Assembly (NCBI GenBank): GCA_015501055.1
Contig: JADNYV010000083.1
Span: 83,373 to 147,372, forward strand
Direction of reading: 5' to 3'
DNA from: Mucidula mucida
Taxonomy: Eukaryota; Basidiomycota; Agaricomycetes; Agaricales; Physalacriaceae
Length of the DNA: 64,000 nt
The notes under the pieces were generated by a model, which saw only the letters and a program-made list of their open reading frames with translations, did no database searches and was not told the DNA's origin. Of the stretch, positions 56,555-64,000 are shown one piece after another (the stretch's first letter is position 1; each line of letters starts with the position of its first letter). Made by a program: the position numbers and the translations under genes.

Positions 56555-57680
56555 TGTTATGAATCGCCATATTTTCACATTTTCACATCTTATCATATCT
56601 TATTGGGGGCCTTGTCTTATCAACCAACGGACCGTTTCATCATCTGTTTCGTCACCGATTATACCCCTTTTCATTACCGAAGCCGTACTCATGTCGGACA
56701 CACGTTCAACATATGGATGACATCATACATGCCGATACCTCATGGACTCCCTATTGTATACACACCGCCGACACTTGTAGTACACATGGACGTTTCAGTA
56801 TTATTACTTACATGCAGTTACCACCCGTATTTAATGGTTTTACGGACTAGTAGCATACAACACTGGGTGAAGGGCGTGGAGCATCCCTAGTGGAAACGCG
56901 TATGGACAAGGAGTCTCAAACACAGACTTACTAGTATAGAAGCAGTAGTGTAGTATCATTGTACTTTAGTTCCGATCTCATTTATACACCTGGCCTAGCC
57001 TAGTCTTACGGACACAAATACTTTCTCTTTCAGTTCTTGTTGTGGTACCTGGTTGAGTCTTGTGGCTTAGTCAGTTGATAACAGAAGATCGGAACTACTT
57101 TCCACCACCTACCACACATCCCTGATTGTCGATCAGCACTTCGCTGTTTGATCATCATATACTTCCCCATTCCCTTTCCTGTTTACAGATTGACGGATTC
57201 CTAATTCCAGCGCACGTCCGCATACATGTGTATTGGTCCCAGTAGCGCCAGCTAACAGTTAGAGATAACTGCCTTGGGTGCTGGAAGTAGCCGCTCTCAC
57301 GAGAACGAACTTTTGGCAGTTGCACTTCAGTGGGCGCTGTTTACGGGTCAACCCCGTTCCCAGGAAAACTTCGGCTTACCTCACACCAGAGGGACGTCGG
57401 CTGGGCAATTGCAAACTTGTGACGAGCTCTTGGGCTCCGTAGATACATAGTCAGTAGTCGGTAAAATAGCGTAGACAGTTACAATACCTACCTACTTTAC
57501 TTACCTTACGATACACACCATCATTCCCCACCCTACCAAGTCCTGGATTCTATCTCAGATCTAGGCAATTCTCCCTTATTCGTCCAAACCTCTATTCCCT
57601 CACCCGTTTCATCCAAATCCGCATCACTCATATCCCCACTTTCACCCTTTCACTCTCTGATCTCATCACCCCAATTCACC
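56555..57680 (+). mobile_element. 5' LTR and leader of retrotransposon copy 1
   Basis: The LTR start is inferred at TGTTATGAATCGCC (56555). The same word begins the 3' LTR of copy 2 right after its polypurine tract at 58940 (reverse). The next 75 bp (CACATTTTCAC, TATCATATCTTAT, GGGGGCCTTGTCTTATCAAC) are nearly identical in both. I cannot place the LTR end or primer-binding site by eye. The leader runs to the gag ATG at 57681 and contains a pyrimidine-rich stretch (57580-57670). Confidence 0.65.
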
Positions 57681-58866
57681 ATGTCCAACGAAGCATCCAA
57701 AACCACTCATCACACACCCGCCCATCATGCCAATGTCGAAACTAAAGGCCGATCCCGTGTCAACATGCCTTATGACTATGACGGGGACAAGGCCAAGTAC
57801 AAGAGCTGGTGGCGATCCATGTTTACATACATCTGTGACAAGAAGAACAACCTCACATCTGACTCCGAAAGGATTAATGTTGTTCTCTCCTACATCCGAG
57901 GAGATCACGTCGATGCATGGGTCCAGAACTACTCGGATCAGAATTTTGACGAGGAGGAAGAAGAATGGACAGTCTCTTGGACTAAGTTCAAGGAGGATTT
58001 GAAGGAGCGATTTGTGGATTACAACCTCGCGCGAGACGCACAAGATCAGATTGAGCGGTTGCGCCAGGGGCAAGACACCGCTCAAGATTTCTTCCAGAAG
58101 TTCGAGGTCCTGCTTACTCAGGCGCATTTGTCGTGCGACTTCTCGAGACCAACGTCAACAAGAAGATCATTGATCAGATCTATGGCAGCCGAGACGGGTT
58201 GCCGAAGAAATACAAGGATTGGAAGACACAGATCATTTAGATTGATCAGCTATGGAGAAGACAGATGGCAAGCAAGAGGTCCGGCATGCAGTCCTGGCCC
58301 CTAGCTCCGCAGGCGGCTATATCGAGAGCCAATCCTACCAACCCACCCCCGACGCCAATTACACGACAAGATGCCACTGGTGTTACCTATGGAGGAACCG
58401 GCAGGCCAATGACTATCGACAACGCACGTCAAAGGGGACTTTGCTTTAGCTGTGGCAAACACGGCCACATCAGCAGGTTCTGTCCAAAGAAGGGTCGACC
58501 CCAGACGATTCGGGGTTTATGGACCGAGATGAATGACGAGGAGAAGAAGAAGCTGGCTGAAGAGTTGGGTTTTGCGAAGCTCCCGCAGTAGACGCAGTCC
58601 TGCCGGAGCAGTCATCAAGGAAAGGGTCGTCAGATGCAGAATCTATTTACAGTACGGGTACTGAAACATCTAAAATATCATCGACGACTTTACCACCAAA
58701 ACCTGCGAAAGAAAGATTTGAGCCAAATACGCCTGAGTGGATCGCACAACGGCTAAGAGAGGATGACGTGTCGAGAGCAGTGGGAATTTTGAGAGCATGG
58801 ATGCCGGAGCGGAGAGAGAGAGAAGCGACAGAAGAGAAGGTGATGGCGATCAGAGCGTTGACAGTC
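57681..58866 (+). pseudogene. Retrotransposon copy 1, gag and start of pol, truncated
   Basis: Gag begins MSNEASKTTHHTPAH and carries the capsid-like core (YDYDGDKAKYKSWWRSMF, WVQNYSDQNFDEEEEEW, RLRQGQDTAQDFFQKFEVLL). A deletion of about 19 bases follows LLTQA (about 58120) and puts the next 100 bases out of frame. A TAG interrupts at 58238. Then comes the nucleocapsid zinc knuckle CFSCGKHGHISRFC (58443-58484), and gag ends at TAG 58589-58591. Pol continues in the -1 frame from the slippery heptamer at 58567-58573 through PPKPAKERFEPNTPEW until the copy is cut at 58866 and joined to an inverted LTR fragment. It cannot transpose on its own. Confidence 0.85.
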
Positions 58867-58940
58867 CGTTGGTTGATAAGACAAGGCCCCCGATAAGATA
58901 TGATAAGATTGAAAATGTGAAAATGTGGCAATTCATAACA
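58866..58940 (-). repeat. Truncated 3' LTR of copy 2
   Basis: Begins TGTTATGAATTGCC immediately after the polypurine tract and breaks off after CAACCAACGGACTGT, where it joins copy 1 pol sequence at a short shared GACA. It matches 56555-56630. Confidence 0.8.
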
Positions 58941-58951
58941 TCACCCCCTCT

Positions 58952-61038
58952 TTAAGGCGCAAGTTCCATTCTGCGCCAGAGTCGCTCCATGAGGGCTGCA
59001 GAGGGTAGCGTGACGTCGAGGGGTTTGGTATCGGGCGGTGGCATGGGTCGGAATAGATGTGATGGAAATTGCGACATGGGGACTTCAATGCGAGCAAGCG
59101 CGGGTGGCTTCGGCTTGTTCGGATATTGTTGATGGAAATCGCTGATGGCTTCATCAGCATTTTTGAGATTGCATGCCGGTTTCCATGTCTGCTCGTGTGT
59201 GCCATAACCCTTCCAGTGAACCTTGTATTGAAAACCCCCGCGGTACTTTCGGAAATTAACCACTTTCTCAACCTCCCATTCCGGCTCGGCACCTTCCAGC
59301 ACAGGTGGTGGACGCGTGTCTCGGGGTTGCGTCGGAAATTGCGGCTCGTGGTAAGGCGTCAACAGGGCCTCATTGAATACGGGATGAATGCTTTTCCACG
59401 TGTGGGGAATCTGGAGCTTGTAAGAACTCGTCCCGACTTTCTTGATCACCTTGAACGGTCCAAAATGTTTGTCATCAAGCTTCTTCATTGGTCGGTCTAT
59501 GCTGAGATTTGTTCCTTCCAACCATACTTTGTCGCCTTCCTTGTACTCTACTGCCTCTGTCCGCTTCCTGTCATAAAACCGTTTCATGTCCTCCTTTGCC
59601 ATCTTCAATGCTGACCCCACTTCGTCCCATGTCTTCCTCATGCCGTCGGCACACTCCTGCGCAGTCTCATTTCTCGATGCCGTTTTCGGAGCGGTGCCTT
59701 TGTAGGGATGTCTGCCCATGTCTGCAAAGAACGGAGTGACTTTGGTCGCCAAGTGAACTCGATTGTTGTAAACAAATTCAGCAGAGGGTAGCCATTTGTG
59801 CCAGTCGTTCTGATGGTAGTTGACAAATAACCGTAAGAAATGTTCTATCTCTTGGTTCAGCCGTTCCGTCCGCCCATTTGCCTGTGGATGATATGCCGTT
59901 GTAAAGTTTCCCTGTATGCCCAACAACCGGTACAACTCCTTCATGAAACGCGAGTGGTATTGTGGACCGCGATCATGTATCATCTGTCGTGGCATCCCAT
60001 GTATGGGGAAAATGCGATCACGGTAAATGTGGGCCATGCCTTCTGACGTCAGCGTGGTGTGTGTCGGTATGATACGTAATCGCTTTGTGAAATGGTCCAC
60101 AAACGTGCTGATCGCGTTGTATCCTCCTGATTCCGGCAGCTCTTCAATCATGTCCGTCCCTACTATCTCCCATGGCTTGCTTGGCACATCAATAGGATGA
60201 AGAGGTGCAGCCGGCTTCGTGTGATGTGACTTTGTAACCTGACATTTTTGACACCCTTCCACGTATTCACGGACGTCTCGGCTGATTCCTGGCCACCAAT
60301 AGGTACGTGTAATCAGCTCAAGGGTCTTGTATCGTCCGGGATGCCCTGCAAGCTGTGCGTCGTGATGCATTCCGATAACTTTTCCCCGCAATTCCTTGTC
60401 CTTCGGTATGTAAATACAATCCTTCCATATAATAAGTCCATTTTCCTTCTCTTCCCATCCTTTTTCTTTGTTTTCTAATGCTTTTTGTACGTATCTGTCT
60501 TTGTTTCCTTTTCTTTGTTTGATTTTGTTAAGCAATTCGTCCTCCGGTGTATCTACTATATGTAAAGAAAATTGAATTTGTGAAATAAAAAACTCCGGCT
60601 TAAGCAAAACAATGTTTTCGTTATCTTTTTCCCCCATCTCAAGGCCTGTCATCCTTGACAAGGCATCAGCTTTCCCCATCGTCCTGCCTGGCTTATGAAT
60701 CATCTGTATGTCATATTCTGCCAACTCCGTAACCCAACGTGCCTGCCTCCGGTTCAACTTCTGCGGCTTCCTGAAGTACTGAAGGTTTTGATGATCGGTA
60801 AAAACCTCCACTGTCTCCATTGCTCCTAGGAGATACTGCCGCCAGTCATCAATCAAGTCCATGATAGCCATCATTTCCTTGTCGTAGATCTTGTAGTTGC
60901 GTTTAACTTCATTTAACGCGCGAGATCGAAAAGCCACTGGTCTCCATTTTCCGTCAACAAATTGGGAAAGAACAGCCCCATTTGCATAGTTTGAGGAGTC
61001 CGCCTTGACTCAAAACTTGCCATTGTCATGTGGTATGA
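58952..61038 (-). pseudogene. Pol C-terminal part: RNase H, integrase, chromodomain
   Basis: From about 61038 the frame EPVLIIPHDNGKF is cut by TGA, then continues VKADSSNYANGAVLSQ and is open for 660 codons from 60937. RNase H: VEVFTDHQNLQYF and KADALSRM. Integrase: zinc-binding HHDAQLAGHPG...CQKCQ, then the catalytic triad in VGTDMIEELPESGGYN, MIHDRGPQYHSRF and YHPQANGRTERLNQEIE. C-terminal chromodomain: EWEVEKVVNFRKYRGG...YKVHWKGYGTHEQTWKP, which in this family targets integration to methylated-histone chromatin. The domains look intact, but the frame is separated from the reverse transcriptase by a deletion. Confidence 0.9.
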
Positions 61039-62178
61039 TCAGGACGGGTTCTTGCAGAAGCCCAGAAATGACTGTACTTCCTTCTTCTTTGTTGGCTCCT
61101 TCCATTCCTTCACTACGGCCACTTTTGCCGGATCCATCTTCACTTCTCCTCCTCCAACAATAACTCCCAAGTAATCTACAGTATGTGCCTCAAAACTACA
61201 TTTCTCGGGTTTTAAATACAGCTTATTTACTCGTAATATTTCTAATACCCTGCATACAATCTGTCTATGCTCCTTGAGAGTGTTCGTGAAGATAAGTATA
61301 TCGTCCAGGTAAACTATTACGTGTCCGCCGTCAATCAACTCCTTCAAGATGTGATTTATGAACGATTGGAACATTGCCGGTGAGTTTGTGAGTCCGAAGA
61401 ACATTACCAATGGCTCGAACAGCCCCCGGTTTGTTCTAAACGCCGCTTTCCACTCATCACCTTCTTTGATCCGGATGTTATTGTAACCCCATCGGACATC
61501 CATCTTTGTGAAACACTTTGCTCCCTTCAGGTTGTCGATAAGTTCTTGGATCAACGGTAAGGGGTATTGGTTTTTGATCGTCATGTCATTCAATTTTCGA
61601 TAATCCTGCACTGGCCGAAAGCTTCCATCCTTCTTCTTGACAAAGAAGAATGGTGATGCCATGGGTGAGACCGTGCATATGTTTTCCTCCAAGAACTCGT
61701 CTAATGCCTTCTGCTCGGATGGACTAAGGGGATAGACCTTGCAGTTAACCAGTTTGGAACCAGGCGTGAGTTCTATCGCATGATCCCAGGGTCTTCGCTC
61801 CGGTAGCTTGTCAAAGTCCGCCTTGCTAAATACATCGGAGAATTCCTCAATGTAAGGTGCAGCAGCGGATGAAGGCTGTTGTGATCTCAGCTTTTCACCG
61901 CTTTTGCGATAGTTGTCCCAGTCCATCCAAAACAACCGCTCTCCCTCCTCCAGCTTCTCTTCTACATCTTCTCCTTCGTCTTCTGGCGAGTCATACTTGG
62001 GTAGATAGCCGCAGCGGTCTGGGCATTGATTGAAAGTCAACGTGGATTCCGTCCAGTTGATCGTGGGGTTGTGATATCGTAGCCAATCTAGCCCCAAAAA
62101 GATACTTGTTTTGCGAAGATTGGTAACGGCTAACTCGATCTTTTCAGCGTGATCACCAATCTTCATCTGGACCGCCAA
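61039..62178 (-). pseudogene. Pol central part: reverse transcriptase
   Basis: About 380 codons open. Recognised: the post-protease LAVTNLRKTSIFLGLDWLRY, FFVKKKDGSFRPVQDYRKLN, PLPLIQELIDNLKGAKCFTKMDVRWGYNNIRI (first catalytic Asp), FGLTNSPAMFQSFIN, VIVYLDDILIF (YLDD) and YLGVIVGGGEVKMDPAKV. It ends EVQSFLGFCKNPS* where the normal connection domain and first half of RNase H should follow. The joint GGCTTCTGCAAGAACCCGTC reads as GFC fused to QEPV, so roughly 60-70 codons are missing. Confidence 0.9.
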
Positions 62179-62825
62179 AAACCTTTGATTGCCCCTCCCT
62201 TGTTTAGGGTTCCATCCGCATTGTAGACAGGAAGCTTGATCGGTAACTCCTTGATCGGGAGTCCGTTCTTCTCAACAAATTCTTTATTGACACAAGAACC
62301 CGTTGCTCCGCTGTCAAGAAGGGCACTCGTTTCCCATTCAGAGCCTGTGTGCACGCTCTCTATGGTTACTCGGAGTTTCATGTCCTGCCCCTTTGTTTCC
62401 CGGATGTACTTCCTCGACTTTTTCAACTCTGTCACAACTTCCACCGCAGCTTCCTTTGTCAACGCTCTGATCGCCATCACCTTCTCTTCTGTCGCTTCTC
62501 TTTCTCTCCGCTCCGGCATCCATGCTCTCAAAATTCCCACTGCTCTCGGCACGTCATCCTCTCTTAGCCTTTGTGCTACCCACTCAGGCGTGTTTGGTTC
62601 ATATCTTTCTTTCGCAGGTTTTGGTGGTAAAATCATCGATGATATTTTAGATGCCTTAGTACCAGTACTATAAATAGATTCTGCATCTGACGATTCTTCC
62701 CTTGGCAACTGCTCCAGCAGGACTGCGTCTACTGCGGGAGCTTCGCAAAACCCAATTCTTCGGCCAACTTCTTCTTCTCCTCGTCTTTCATTTCGGTCCA
62801 TAGACCCCAAATCGTCTGGGGTCAA
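62163..62825 (-). pseudogene. Pol N-terminal part: linker and aspartic protease
   Basis: This frame overlaps the 3' end of gag in the -1 register. It reads EAPAVDAVLLEQLPREESSD and PPKPAKERYEPNTPEWVAQR, then the protease active site SALLDSGATGSCVNKEFV (Asp-Ser-Gly). It stops at KGFWRSR* because one T is missing from a T run (62172-62176); the reverse-transcriptase frame begins 15 bases inside it. Protease would process the Gag-Pol polyprotein. Confidence 0.85.
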
Positions 62826-63652
62826 CCCTTCTTTGGACAGAACCTGCTGATGTGGCCGTGTTTGCCACAGCTAAAGCAAAGTCCCCTTTGACGTGCGTTG
62901 TCGATAGTCATTGGCCTGCCGGTTCCTCCATAGGTAACACCGGTGGCATCTTGTCGTGCAATTGGCGTCGGGGGTGGGTTGGTAGGATTGGCTCTCGATG
63001 TAGCCGCCTGCGGAGCTAGGGGCCAGGACTGCATGCCGGACCTCTTGCTTGCCGTCTGTCTTCTCCATAGCTGATCAATCTAAATGATCTGTGCCTTCGA
63101 ATCCTTGTATTTCTTCGACAACCCGTCTTGGCTGCCATAGATCTGGTCAATGATCTTCTCGTTGACGTTGGTCTCGAGAAGTTGCACGACAAATGTGTCA
63201 TCCTTCGAATATCCTGCCTGAGTAAGCAGGACCTCGAACTTCTGGAAGAAATCTTGAGCGGTGTCTTGCCCCTGGCGCAACCGCTTGATCTGGTCTTGCG
63301 CGTCTTGCACAAGGTTGGAATCCACAAATCGCTCCTTCAAATCTTCCTTGAACTCCGTCCAAGAGACTGTCCATTCCTCTTCTTCCTCATCAAAGTTCTG
63401 GTCCGAGTAGTTCTGGACCCATGCATCTACATGATCTCCTCGATGTAGGAGAGAACAACATCAATCCTTTCGGAGTCAGATGTGAGGTTGTTCTTCTTGT
63501 CACAGATGTATGTAAACATGGATCGCCACCAGCTCTTGTACTTGGCCTTGTCCCCGTCATAGTCATAAGGCTTGTTTGACAAGGGATCGGCCTTTGGGTT
63601 CAACATCAGCGTGATGAGCGGGATGAGCGGGTTCGGATGATAACTCACCACC
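62735..63652 (-). pseudogene. Gag of copy 2, broken
   Basis: Matches copy 1 from HHADVEPKGRS onward. It has one extra base before PYDYDGDKAKYKSWW, and a frame change at 63427-63440 (VLSYIEEIM against VLSYIRGDHVDAW). It keeps the LLTQAGYSKDDTFVVQLLETN segment that copy 1 lost, the shared TAG at 63080-63082 (KAQII*IDQLW), and the zinc knuckle CFSCGKHGHISRFCPKKG followed by a TGA where copy 1 has CGA. Gag ends after KLAEELGFAKLPQ in the same slippery context as copy 1. Confidence 0.8.
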
Positions 63653-64000
63653 TGTTGTTTCTGACAACCCGCTGATCCATGTCCTTAAGTTGACCCATAA
63701 CCCACTCTGGGACACCGTAGATTTCAGTTCTGAGTGGCGCCAGTTGGAAAGATCCTGGGCAGATTCTGGTACTAGCATCCCAGATATCCAATTCCTTGCT
63801 TCATTCAAAAAACCAACAGCACTGGGTGACAAGTTGAACCGCCACAACCTAGACACCATGCGAGCTTATCACAATGCTTTAGCAGTGAACATTTAGAATG
63901 GTTTTTTCCCCACCCTCCCTCCAAGCTGCAACACGACCTATGGTCGCGTCACATCGCAGCTTGTCCCTCGGGTGCGGGATTAAAAAGACAATTCTTGGCA
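63653..64000. other. Sequence beyond the 5' break of copy 2
   Basis: Not related to the leader of copy 1. A minus-strand frame from 63859 (MVSRLWRFNLSPSAVG...SELKSTVSQSGLWVN) runs into the gag homology out of register. It could be part of the element's own longer gag, another transposon or a host gene; I cannot tell. A block rich in GCTGCGATGTGACGCGACC lies at 63935-63960. Confidence 0.3.

Larger units (their letters stand above)
58866..63700 (-). mobile_element. Chromodomain Ty3/gypsy retrotransposon (chromovirus), copy 2
   Basis: Minus-strand element with gag, protease, reverse transcriptase, RNase H, integrase and chromodomain in the Ty3/gypsy order, then a polypurine tract (AAAGAGGGGGTGA, 58941-58953) and the first 75 bp of the 3' LTR (58940-58866). 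It is tail-to-tail with copy 1 and truncated inside the LTR. The 5' LTR is missing: sequence upstream of about 63650 is unrelated to the leader of copy 1. Lesions seen: frameshift near 63570, TAG at 63082, TGA after the zinc knuckle at about 62824, missing base near 62172, internal deletion near 61040 and TGA near 61013. Confidence 0.9.

Noticed and set aside
62163..62178. Second programmed -1 frameshift between protease and reverse transcriptase
   Set aside because: The T run is not in the X XXY YYZ register, and in related elements protease and reverse transcriptase share one frame. A one-base deletion is simpler.
1..64000. CRISPR arrays, bacterial operons, riboswitches or a secondary-metabolite gene cluster
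   Set aside because: No regularly spaced direct repeats, no polycistronic layout and no synthase, tailoring enzyme or transporter genes were seen; the sequence is eukaryotic.

Overview
The window looks like a piece of a filamentous basidiomycete genome, most likely an Agaricomycete; a Ceratobasidiaceae (Rhizoctonia-type) origin is my guess from general impression only. The evidence is intron-rich genes with roughly 50-75 nt GT-AG introns, CTNA-type branch sites, TATA boxes about 55-90 bp upstream of ATGs, a Tof1/Swi1 fork-protection gene, Pho85-type (PCL) cyclins, a YicI-like family GH31 alpha-xylosidase and a chromodomain Ty3/gypsy retrotransposon.

Layout. 0-1.1 kb: the 3' part of an unidentified gene running in from the left. 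1.4-18.1 kb: a large, old inverted duplication (arms about 1.44-4.83 and 14.86-18.0 kb) around a gene island holding NAA20 (NatB catalytic subunit), a divergently transcribed coiled-coil/AT-hook protein sharing a 100 bp promoter with it, and a tandem pair of PCL-type cyclins. 17.8-41.1 kb: a second, larger imperfect inverted duplication centred near 29.7 kb. Each arm carries a decayed 5' half of the GH31 gene and a decayed PKA-like AGC kinase, and the outer right end runs into the only near-complete GH31 gene (40.3-43.1 kb). A single intact unknown gene (31.7-32.4 kb) lies in the spacer. 43.4-48.6 kb: a small secreted protein gene (signal peptide, Kex2 site, two internal repeats) with a head-to-head copy that lost its signal-peptide exon and a third remnant; two tRNA-like elements and a long hairpin lie here. 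46.1-54.4 kb: a third inverted duplication around TOF1, whose own 5' end is copied on both sides, with an unknown 203-residue protein (possibly a PD-(D/E)XK fold) and another unknown family. 54.4-56.5 kb: gene-poor, with GCTACCGT repeats and a possible inverted-repeat element. 56.5-63.7 kb: two tail-to-tail copies of one chromodomain Ty3/gypsy element, both defective but both keeping a textbook -1 slippery heptamer at the gag-pol junction.

The recurring theme is inverted segmental duplication. Intact single-copy genes sit inside or beside mirror-image, mutated copies of neighbouring genes. No metabolic gene cluster or operon-like pathway is apparent; the genes are mostly housekeeping or unknown. 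The most novel candidates are the duplicated-domain secreted protein family, the tRNA-like Pol III units with an unfoldable anticodon region, and the mirror-image gene-fragment architecture.
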